The notes under the pieces are model-generated. The model did no database searches, was not told the origin of the DNA, and saw only the letters and a program-made list of their open reading frames with translations. From positions 2,542,001 to 2,606,000 of the forward strand of contig NC_046674.1 in NCBI RefSeq assembly GCF_003369915.1: a stretch of 64,000 nt of DNA, written 5' to 3'. Below are positions 50,772 to 61,732 of this stretch, in pieces (the first letter of the stretch is position 1; every line of letters begins with the position of its first letter). The translations under genes were made by a program, and so were the position numbers. The DNA is from Drosophila miranda (taxonomy: Eukaryota > Arthropoda > Insecta > Diptera > Drosophilidae).

Positions 50772-52190
50772 GACCATGTTCTCTTAATTTTTGGCCTGCA
50801 GTCTCCAGCTCCGTCTCCATGCATACGCCTGCATCTGTGGCTTCTTTTGATGTCTTCTTATTTTTCGGGGTTATCATTTTTTATTCGGTTATTAAGCGGC
50901 GACACAGACAGCGACTCGGACGCTGCTGGGGGGACCACCTTCGATGCATGCGCTGCAGACTCCACAAAACTTCAGAGAGACAAAAACACGAGCCCCCCCC
51001 CTCCGGTCACCGATCTCCGTTCCGACAGATGTGTGAAGTTCTCGCTTTTGCGGGGGCGGGGCGGGGCGGGGGAGGGGGCCGATTACCCCTTAACAGGATT
51101 TTTGATGATAAAACCACCGGCATATGGTGTCGCTGGCAACCAGTTATCGGTCGGGATATGTCCCTCTTTGATCCATGGATCCCTCTAGTCCTGCACCACT
51201 TTTTAGTCACTTTTCACTCAATATTTGGAGACCTCTTTTCAGTTTTAAACACTTTTCACATATTTTTAGACATTTTCTTATTCTATTCTTATATTCTTCA
51301 TCTTCTAATTCTTATTTAAATCAAAATTCTACGTTTTTGAGAAGTTTTTTTCACATTTTCCTTCACTTTTCACAAATTTAAATCCCATTTTTTTAAATTA
51401 AGTATTTGCGGATTCTTCTTTCGAATTTTGACTCAAATTCGGGCACTTTCTCTTCCATTTAAATGGCATTTCTCTCACAGTTTCGCAGTTCGCAGTTCCT
51501 CTCGTATTTAACACACATTTTGCTCGGACTTTGGCAGTGCCTTCCGCATTTTCGTTGAACAAAAAAAAGTATTAAATATCCATATCCGCCCACTGGACAA
51601 TTGTCCAGATAATGCCTCAGCCTGCACTTCCTTTATGATCTTCGCAAAACAAAGCCTCAAAGACGCAAAAGAGTTATTAAAAAAAAAAAAAGAAACAGAA
51701 ACGCATAGATCCATAGATCCGTAGATCCTTGGAGATCCTTAGAGGTCCCAGAGACAGTGGCAAACAAAAGGATTATGTCCACTTAGGGATTATTCGACAC
51801 AAACGGGTATCCCTTTGTGGCACCAAAAACCAATGGAATTGCAGACCAAAAACGAAAATTAGTGGAAAATATGGCCAACAAAAGGAGGCTGGGACGGACA
51901 CTCGGAGGCGATTAAAGGATTACCCTGCATAATATTTCCAAAATATTAAAGGAGGGAGGGGGAAATATGCAGTACAAAGAGGGTCGGAGAGCGGCAGAGA
52001 GCGGTTTCGGGAACCGAGAAAGATGTCAACATTGTTGCAACTTTTTGATGAATGCCGAAACTTGCAGCTCCACTTTGCGGTGGCAGCAACAGATCCGTGC
52101 TTCTTTTGCGGTCAATCGAAAGACAATTTAATGCACGAATGAATGGTGCATGCACCGCAATGATACACGGCTTGGAATTTATGCAAATGC

Positions 52191-52266
52191 AGGGCCAGGG
52201 CCAGGGCAAGGGCCAGGGCAAGGGCCAGGGCCAGGGCCAGGGCAAGGGCAAGGGCCAGGGCAAGGG
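52191..52266. repeat. (GGGCCA/GGGCAA)n hexamer repeat
   Basis: About a dozen hexamers, alternating GGGCCA and GGGCAA, are uninterrupted over 76 nt. All frames are open but encode only Gly-Gln/Gly-Pro or Ala-Leu strings. Confidence 0.9.
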
Positions 52267-53189
52267 CGTTCGTGTCACAGGTCCAGGCCACAGATTGGAG
52301 ACTCGAGATCCACTTCAATGTCACTGCTGCACTCCGTTCCCACGTTTCCCACGTTGGCCATTCGGCTTCCTCTTCTGGAAATCCAAAAGTCATTACGATC
52401 ACCGATCACTTGCAGCCGAGTGCTGCTACTAATCCGTTGAATGCAACACCCAGCACATTCTTCCACTTGAAAGCTATGGGAAAGCCATGCTCCCGAAACA
52501 AATACCTGCCACCAGTGGCCGTGGCCTGCCCCAAGTGGATGTCTCAATTTCGTGTGGGCGCTGCCGCCGCGGCATTCAAGGTGTCATTGCGTCTCTCTAA
52601 GCCGCCCCAAAAGAAAAGCCCCCACCCCCCTCCCGACAGAATGAAAATCCGTTTTTTGTGTTCATCAAAGAAAAAAAAAGATTCTCAATCGAAAGAAAAA
52701 GAAAAAAAACCGAAACGAAAGCTCTGTGGGAAAATGCTTCTGGAGTCGCTTTTGGGGCACGCACTTTCCATAACAACAGAAGCCATCGGAAAAGTAGAGA
52801 GAGAGAGGGGAGAGAGCGAGGGAGAGGGAGAAGGAAATGCATTAATTTGTGTAAATATTTGGACATTCATATCGGAATTTATTGGGGAGCATCAAAAGCT
52901 CAAAAGCCAAACAATTTGTAAGAAAGAGATCTTCAAAGATAGATCTCTCCATTGTTTTGCATGGGAAAAAGATCCTCAAGAGAGGGAGATCTCTTCTGAG
53001 CCCTTCTGCTAGCTGGAAGATCTCAGATCTCTTCTACTCCATAAGTTGCCTAAACGCATACGATCATGAGGGTTAAGCAGATTTTGGTGGCACAACAATA
53101 GGTCCAGAGTCCAGAGTCCAGTCCCGAGTATGCATCTACTAATTATGCTAAGCACTTGATATGCTTTGAAAGATCTGCGGCGCCTTAAG

Positions 53190-53226
53190 AGCATCCATCC
53201 ATCCATCCATCCATCCATCTATCCAT
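53190..53226. repeat. (CATC)n microsatellite
   Basis: About nine CATC units with one CTATC variant. Confidence 0.9.
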
Positions 53227-56223
53227 CGTTTCATGCACGGAGTGGACTCACTCCCACAGCTTCATCTACGGAAGATTGCTCTGGATTCCTCTCCCTCTCT
53301 CTCTGGGAAGAGTTTAACTTTTGTTTCGGCACAAGATCAAACGCAGAGACAATGCGGCTTAGACGTACACGCATACACGACAAAATTTCAGGCCCAGATC
53401 TCTGCCTCTCCCTCTCCTTTTTGGGAGGACAATTTTGCGGTTAAAGCGAGGGCTCAGGGATAATTGCCATTAATTTCAGGAGCGGAGCAATCTCCGGACA
53501 GGGTGCACACGCACCTTGAATTAGAGCACGAAAAGCAGTTAATTTGTGGCCATTGTTTCGGCCTTAATTCAATCCTCGAAAGAGGCTTGCAAATCCTCTC
53601 CCTGCCGCTCGTCCTTAAGCTCCTTAAAGGACATTCTGCAGCGCCATTAATTCAATTGTTGCGAATGCTAATTCCTTCTTTCGTTTGCCCCTCCTGCTGC
53701 TGCTTAGCCCTAAAACTGATTTGCATAAGATACAGATACAGATACAGCTACAGATACAGCTACAGCTACAGATACAGATGCTAGTTGGCTGGTTGCTTGC
53801 AACACGTGGCGACTCTGGCCCTCCGCGCGGTGCCTCTTGGGTTCTTCGACTCCTTTCAACATCTAATTGCCGCACATCAGTGTCCGAAACAATTTTCGTT
53901 GATGGCTGCCTGATCATCGGTTGATCGCTTTGATCCCCCTGCCCCTGCCCCTGCCCCTGCCCCTGCCCATGCCGCCGCCTCCACTCCGTGCCGTAACAAC
54001 ATAATTGGAGGCGAAGAAGCTCCTGCCGAAGCGGTGCCGGCGCCTTCATCAGCGATCACATTTTGGATGATCTAAAACCCCTAAAAACAATCATCTCTCC
54101 ACCGATCTCCTTACCGATCTCCCTACCGCTCTCTTAGAAAATTACATGATTCCTACTCGGCCGCACTCCAGGACTTTCAACGATCGTTAGGCCTACCTCC
54201 TCCTGCTCCTCTCTTTGGGCCGACTCTGATGATGATGTATTGCTCTCTCTCCGATCTCTCCGATCCGTTCTCCGTTCTCCGTTCGCCGATCTCCGTTTTG
54301 GTGGCCCCTGGAGTAAGGATCGTTTGTCGGCACGCCCTGGAGCCGCCCGCACACCTCACGCTCCATGCCCGTCCGTCCAGTGGGCGTTTTGACGACTCTC
54401 TTTCTTTTCTCCTCTCGAATCCAGCTGAGATTGAAGCAGTTCCTTCCTCTGCTGGCGCTCCGGGGCATCTCGCGCTGTGCGCTGTGCGGTCTGTGTGCAA
54501 AACTGTGATAATTACACATTAATTGTTTAATTCCTGGGCGATTGTTTCCCATTCATGCCATCTGTGGAGGACCGTCTTCCAGCGATCCGCTGGCGGTGGT
54601 TCTTCCGCACCCACGACTCTGCAGCGACGGGCATTTCGTGGGAGTGTTTCTGGGTTTGGTTGCTGTTTTTTCTGCTCTTTTAATCACTAATTAAGCAGCC
54701 ATGAAATGCACTGAAAACGCACGCATAAATCATTCGAGGAAGATGCGCCGATGCCCTCCCAGGCAGCAGAAGCCCACGCCAAAAACACAGCAACATCAGA
54801 GGCGAGTCCTTTGTTCCAAGGATGGGCTGGCACTTCTCTGGCTTGCTCTCAGTCCTCTCTTATCAAATCAACCGGCAATGAAATGGATTTTTCGATTTTT
54901 ATGTCTCTGTGACGCATGCTTCGGGAATGTTTGTCCTTATCGAGAGGTCACAGGTCGGTAGATTCAGGTAAACTCAGTCCATTCACTGGCCCACCGAAAG
55001 GGCGCTGCTGGTGCATGTTGCCTGTTGCCTGTCGTAGGGTGATTCAAAGGGCGTCAAAGGGCGTCAAAGGCCGCCAAACCGCAGGAAATCGCAACCGCAA
55101 AATTCTATTTGGCCAACAGTTGGGTTTAGTTTTGGGGTTTGGGGCTAGAGCTTCAACAAAATGGGGATTTTCTATCGCATTAAATTCGTGTGTAAATCCG
55201 TGGAATTTTCTTTGATGGAATTTCCTTCTTCAAGTGATTTTCACCTCGTTTTGGCTTTCTTTTCGTTTCTTTTCGTTTGTAGCGACTTCTGTTTTCGACT
55301 TAATTAAGTTTTCACACCTTCGTCTTCTTGTTCCTCTTCTTTTGGGTGCCCCCAGGCCCTGGGAGAGAGAGAACTGTTTAATTGCGCGATGCGATTCATT
55401 TTTGACCTGTCGGAAGTGCACTTCCCCCTTCTCCCAGAGCGAGGGAGAAGGAGGGAGAAAAGTTTTTCATTTCTCACTTGTAGAGACAAGTCACTTTTCC
55501 CGGGAGGAGGGTTGTGGCACTTTTCAGGTGCAGGCGGCAGACGGCAGACGGCACACGGCACACGGCACTCGGCAGTCGACAGTCGACAGTCGTTTTCCCT
55601 GACAAAATAATTAATTGCACTGTCACTGCTTTAGTTTTGTCGACAATTTGTCTTTGATTCTAATTTCTTTCTCTTTCTGGAGTGCAGGGCCCGTTCTCGT
55701 TGTAATTGCACTTAAAAGTGTACTTACAGCAGCTCCCCTCTGCTCTTTTGGGCCTCGTGCACTCTCCGCGTCGCCGATCGGAGGGGCACAAATCAAATTG
55801 GAATGTTTATTGCCAATATTCGTTGCACTTCCGAAACTGTCTGTCCGTCCGTCCGTCTGTCTGCCTCCGTCTTCGTCGTCGCCGTCGTCGTCGTCATCGT
55901 CGTCGTCGTGTGCCTCCTCATAAAAATCAATTTACGGCTACACCAAAAAAATAAAAATAGAGTCATAAAAAGTATATTTTCGAAAAACAGGTAACAAAAT
56001 ATCGGAATGAGGGTCCGTGTCCCACAGAGAGAGCCGATGGATAGACCATTGTCTTCTGTGATTTTTGTCTGTCTCTCTCTCTCCCTCTGCCTCTGTCTGC
56101 CTTTGTCTCTTTTGCTCTCCGAATGGTTCTCCATCTCTTTTGATCTTTGGTCTGTCTCTTTTTTCATAATTGCGGCCAGAGACATAAATATTTTGATCAT
56201 ATTTCACGGCTCACTGATGACCC

Positions 56224-56227
<4 letters not shown>

Positions 56228-56266
<39 letters not shown>
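56228..56266. repeat. (TC)n microsatellite
   Basis: A nearly perfect TC run of about 19 units. Confidence 0.9.
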
Positions 56267-56271
<5 letters not shown>

Positions 56272-59200
56272 TTGGGCCAGGGAGATAATGATCTTCTAAC
56301 TGTTTTCTAACCTTCTCTCACTCCCTTGCTCCCTTGCTCCCTGCTTCTTTCGTTTTTGTCATTCGATTCTCACACTTTCCATCCGTAAATCTACCAGAGT
56401 TTAGGCCACATTTTGCATCATCTACCGGGCATCTCCGTTTTTAAGTGCCTCTATCGGTGTTTGCTCATCTGGGAAACACCTAGCATCTAGCATCCATATA
56501 TAATCCGTTGTTAGCATCATCGTTATCATCATCATCATCATTATCGCGATGAGCGGAGAGAAAGGCAGTCGAAATTGACATCTCAATTTACTTCCACGAA
56601 TAATCTGGAATCTGAAATCTGGAATCCGGAATCGAACTTCGGTTTTGTGTGGGCTTCCAAAAAGGTGATCTCTCAAGAAGGAAGTGGCCGTAACATTAAC
56701 AGTTATGTCAGCCATGGGTTTTATAAGGAAATTGGCTTAGAGGGAAGCCAATCAGATCGTTCGGAAACGGATGATATGAGAGCTGGTGGCGCTCTTAAAG
56801 GAAATCTTACCAGAGAACAGATGGATCTCAAGTTGAAAGGAGACTTCAAGGGTCGACCGAGGGGCCCTGCCGTATGACGCGTATACATTTTCTTAGTTCC
56901 GAGTGTGAGACACTAACATATCAATAGACAGTCCCAAAAAACCAAACTCAAGATCCTATAAATACACAAAAATTAAATAAATGATCTTTCATCGCTGGTG
57001 GACTGCCACAGAAAGAGCTGTGGATATACAGGAGGAGTTTTCCCTGGAAGTTTTTGAATCCTTGATTCAAAGACCCCTCAAATATTATTCCATACCCAAT
57101 ACATCACTTCAAGAAGCCACCTAGGGGCACTTCCTGAGAATTGTTGATCCCATAAAAGCAGGGAAAACACTCTCCCCCTTTGAAAGTTAAAGCCTTCGTT
57201 TAAGTTAATTTTCCTGCTGCAAAACTGTTTTCCTAAGAAAAGCCAACCCCGTTTTTCGCCACTCCAGTGGGCTGCAGTTGTGGTTGCATGCCATTTGGAG
57301 GCATTGAAGCATGCCCCTAATAGGTGTCTTATGCAGCAGCACCTGGAGCCGGTCGGTCGGTCGGCCGGTCGGTCTATAAGCTAATATATGCTCAGGCATT
57401 GATAGAATTGTTTAAAGAAAAAACCCAATTAACTAGAGACATGATGATGAGTGGCAGTGCCAGAGGAGGAGTCGTTGGAGTTGGAGTTGGAGTTGGAGGC
57501 GCACTTGCAAGTGCCCCACGAGGTGTGACCACGAGCCAAAGACGCTGCCTGCCTGCCAACACCACAAATCGGTCGTCGGTCTTTCGGTCTTTCGGTCTAT
57601 GCTCGAAATGATTATATAGAACATGGAACCACTATATGCACACTATATCGCGCTCGTACAACTGTGCTATGTGGACTCTACCACTAATGATGATTGTGTT
57701 TTCCTTTGGGGATTGTTTCGTTTCGTTCGCTCGCTCGTTGTAAGCGTGTTCGTTACGCTCCGCAGTTGCATCAACAGAGACGGCAACGGCAACGGCAACA
57801 CACACATATGTACATCCCGAGCCACATTACTCTCAAAGTTAATGTTAATGTCGCGTTCTAGAAATGATAATGATGCCCTCCCCCCACCCCCTGCAAGCCA
57901 TGCACCATCCAAGGGGCATGTGGCAGAAGAGAGAGAGAGATGAAACCTGCAGCGTCATCTCGCTTCGCTGAAGAAACATTTGACAAAAACAGTTGTGCTC
58001 CAGAAAGCAAATAAAAACCAACTCTAAAAATATAACATTTTTCAGTATTTCAGTATTTTAGTATTTCGTATTTATTTTTCTTGAATTTCCACCAAGAAAA
58101 AACCCCCCTCCCTCTCTGAAAAGTCTCATTTAATTGGAAACAATTTCCAAAGGGTGTTTCTCCAAGCCAAAAAAGTTGTTGGACGCCCCTGGCCCTGGCC
58201 CTGGCCCTGGCCCCCACACCCCAAAAAAGTCAAGAAGTCTAATTACCAAAAGTCATTCCTCCGCTTAAACCCCTTGGCGATGCCCCCTGCTCTTCCCCCT
58301 CCCCCGTTCCCCCCTTGTCGTTCTTGCTGCTGATTTAAATTTTTGACATAAACTTTTGTTCAACTAAAATAACTACACGAGAAAACTACACACAGAGCAC
58401 TACAGAAGCACAAAAACAGAAACAGAAACAGAAACAAAAACAAACACAACAACAACAAAAACACACAGAAGGGAAAATAAAAATAGCAAAGTCATTTAAT
58501 TGCGAAAACGCGTTTTAATTGCTTTGGAGTTTGGAGCCCAGAGCCGAGGGCCCAGAGACCTGGGAGAACCATGGGAGAAGCCCATTCGTAGAACGGCATT
58601 CTTCTGTCTTCTGCCACGAGAATGGTATGAGAATGGTATTTTAACCTCTTTCCTTCAAGTATTTCCAGCGTTTCCCAGCGTTAATTTCCGCAGAGGCCAC
58701 CGCAAGAGACATCTTGCCAAAAAAAAAAAAAAGAAGAAATTAAAGGCCTCATAATTTCATTAGTTGAACCCAAAAAAAAGTTACACTCGAGTAAACGCTG
58801 TTACAACTTTTCGAAGCGCAGATCTGGCCTGTTGTTAGGGAGGAAGTGGAAGCCCCCGCCTAAACTGGTGACCCCGACACTCGCTGCGGGTGTGGGTAGA
58901 GTTATTCCCTTAATTGGTGACCCCGACAATTATACGGTAGGGTGAATCCTCGGCCAATTTAAGGGCCAGCACTTGGTGGAATCTATTAGGAAAGTGTTTT
59001 GCCCGGCTAAAAGGATTAGCTGTGGTTTTCTTCCTGCAACTCTTACAACTCTTGCACTTCCTTCGACTGCTGTTGCAACTCCTTCGCTTCCTTCCTTTGC
59101 AGCTCTCCAAAGTGTTCTACTCTATAAATTAAAATCAATTATTGCCACAAATCTAAGGCCATGAGAAACAACAGCAGCAACGGCAGCCGCAGCAGCAGCC

Positions 59201-59534
59201 GCAGCAATAGCCTGTTGCACACAGAGATTCTTTGGGTTGGGTTGGGTTTTGGTTTTGGCTTTGGTCTTGCTTTGGTTTTTAGTTCGGTTTTTGAAAGGGG
59301 GAGTCCGTCCACGGCATCCAAGGCGTAGGCTCATAAATCGAGAGGCAAGTTGTCATGGCCGTGGGGCAAAGTTTTGGACATTGATTGCCAGCTTCTACAT
59401 ATTTTCCCACAGTGCAACCGAGAGCCTGATCGAAAAGTGAAAGAAAATGTGGAATGGTGGGCTATCAGAAATGAGTACTGCCGCAGGGATACCCTGTAGT
59501 GGAAAGAGGCGTACCAGAAGAAACCTAGAAGATC

Positions 59535-59770
59535 CTAGAAATACTGCAATACATCTGGAAAATACTGAAAGAATATTGAACAAATTTTAGAATAACAATA
59601 CAAGCAAAATAATGAAATAATTCTGAAAAAATACCCGAAGAATAGTGATAAAATACTAGAAAAATACGTAAAAATAAAATACAAAGAATACTAGAAAAAA
59701 GAGATTACAAGAAAGATACTCGACAAAAAATGCAAAAAGAATACTGGAAAAATACTAAAACACTAAAACA
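59535..59770. repeat. AT-rich degenerate repeat (AATACTaGAAAA)n
   Basis: The phrase AATAC(T/C) followed by (a)GAAAA or AAGAAT recurs about a dozen times in loosely spaced form. The pattern looks like a decayed minisatellite and has no coding capacity. Confidence 0.7.
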
Positions 59771-61698
59771 CAAATTTAATAATCGAATTTCAAGGGATAG
59801 ACTCTCTTTTTGGATGCGGATTTCGAAGGGAAGGAGTTTATAGATCGAATGGGAGATGGGCTTAGGTCTCGAGACACCATATCCTTGGCAAATATCATCA
59901 TGCCCCAGAGACCTGTCACTCGTCATCGAGGGTAAGCGGCGAATAAAAAGTTATTAAATGCAGTCAGTGGGCGCTGCAGGAGGAGGCAGGAGGAGCAGCA
60001 GTCGGCGGTGGAGGTGGGGGCTGGGGGGCTGGGGGGCTGGGAGGCCACCTGTGACATGAAATGGAGCATGGAAGCCGGCTGCATGGAGAGCGTGAAGAGC
60101 GTGCAGAGCGTGGGGCTTAGACGCAGCGACAGAGGGACAGGCGGACGTGGCGGCAATTACGCGTCTCTAAACAGCTGAGACCCCGAGACCCAAGGACCAA
60201 TCGGAATGGGGGGAGTCGTACGACTGTGGAGGAATGGAATGGCCGTGGATTATGGCAGGAGGAGTAGGAGTTCGGCAGAAATTAAAATTACACCCGCGGG
60301 CCATGTGGGGCACGGCACACACACACACAGGGACCAGTGCGGAGGACTTCTAAAATTATAAATACAACAACAATTCAAAAGTGGAGACCAGAGTCTGGCA
60401 CAAACCGATCCACGATCCACAATCCAATCCCAATCCCCATCCCCATCCCCATCCCCATCCCAATCCCAATCCGATACGATACGTTGCCCCCGATGCCATG
60501 CCATGGGAATTACACTAATTTAAAGTAATTGGCTATAGTTTTTCACTTGGCATTTAAATACGAGCGAGCGAGCGAGCGAGAGAGAGGAGTGTGTGTCCAG
60601 CTCCCCATCCCCGTGCCCATCCCCATGCCCATCCCCTTACCCATCCCCAATTCCTGCCCCAGAGACCATTCCATTCCATTCCAGTGCTCTGGCAGTCTGC
60701 CTGGGACGCTGCTGCGGTTCGCAATTTTAATCGATTTGCGTATATGGCGAAAGGAGGACTATTAAAAGAGCAAAAACAAAAACAACAGCCCAACGGCCCA
60801 TGAGCCGAAAATGAGACTCTTGCAACATGGGGCCAAAAGCAGCGTACCCAAAAGTGGGCGTTGCCCCAAACTGAATGGGAAAATGAGTGAGTTCTGAGTG
60901 TGTGCCCCGCGATGACGACGACGACGGCGACGACGACGCATTCCAAGTAGCGCATATGCTGCTGCAAATTGACTCTCCACCGGGAGCCGGGGCTGGGGCT
61001 TCAGCGAGAGGAGCCTTCAAACCAAAACTAATTAAAATCGCCCCAAAACAAAACCCAAAACCGAGAGTCCAGAATCCAGAGCCAAAGATCACAGAGATCA
61101 GGGCTAGGAACGCAGAGCGTTAGCCAGAAGCTGGGGATACTCTTTGAAAGATCGAGTCAGGGAGCGGGGTCTCTGCTAACCCACACTGGCAAAGAGAAGA
61201 GGAGGGTCTCACTGGGCGAGAGCACTGCTGCTAATCCACACTGGAAGAGAGGCAACCCCCTCCATGCAATAGCCCATATACCCCCCTTTTAGGCCCGCTA
61301 AAGAGTATGGCCAAAAGACCTAAACCAAACAGAAACCAAACAGATACCAAAACCTTTTCGAGTAGACGACGACTCGAGCCAAAAACCCGAGACAATTCTG
61401 AGACACATATTGTGGCAAGGCAGCGGCAGGAGCAGTGGCAGCGGCAGCGGCAGCAACCTTTTGCCCATCTGCATGCCTTTTGGGCCCTCCGGGCGCTGCC
61501 GATCGGCAAGAGATCGGTGCAGAGGTGGCTCCCATTTTCTTAACCACTAAAATTAATAATAAGTGATCTGGATCTGGTTTCCCCACAGAGGGACAGAGGG
61601 ACAAAGAGCGCACACAAAAACAAAACGGAGTCTTCTAGAACGATGCGTCCGTCTCGGGCATAAATAAATGTTATGTGTTTTTTGCCACAGCCACCGAA

Positions 61699-61699
<1 letters not shown>

Positions 61700-61731
<32 letters not shown>
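61700..61731. repeat. (CAG)n microsatellite
   Basis: About ten CAG units inside open frames on both strands. No gene is supported around them. Confidence 0.9.

Positions 61732-61732
<1 letters not shown>

Larger units (their letters stand above)
45068..52190. other. Non-coding region upstream of the SNM-like gene
   Basis: No supported gene was seen. The first 250 nt is the presumed promoter of the SNM-like gene; no TATA box is obvious. Repeats include a CT run near 45782-45799, GGGCATC blocks near 46716-46745, GGATAT at 47928-47958, GAAGCC at 48826-48850, CCGTGCC at 49135-49170, CCATGGT at 50200-50232 and a CT run at 50734-50768. A T/A-rich stretch at 51180-51480 has many short TTTTCAC and TTTTCTT motifs. 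Frames such as 47010-47474 on the plus strand show no domain features. Confidence 0.55.
52267..58860. other. Non-coding, simple-repeat-rich region
   Basis: No supported gene was seen. Features include AGATCT-rich DNA at 52925-53045, CATC at 53190-53226, AGATAC at 53728-53780, CCCCTG at 53936-53970, GTC at 55868-55912, TC at 56228-56266, ATC near 56520-56545, GGTCGGTC at 57349-57375 and CTGGCC at 58184-58213. A 100-codon open frame at 56575-56877 has charged, protein-like composition but no early ATG, and it ends in a copy of the GACGCG repeat landmark, so I do not call it a gene. Confidence 0.5.

Noticed and set aside
56575..56877. 100-codon charged plus-strand ORF
   Set aside because: It opens without an ATG, the first ATG is far inside, and it ends in a dispersed repeat fragment.
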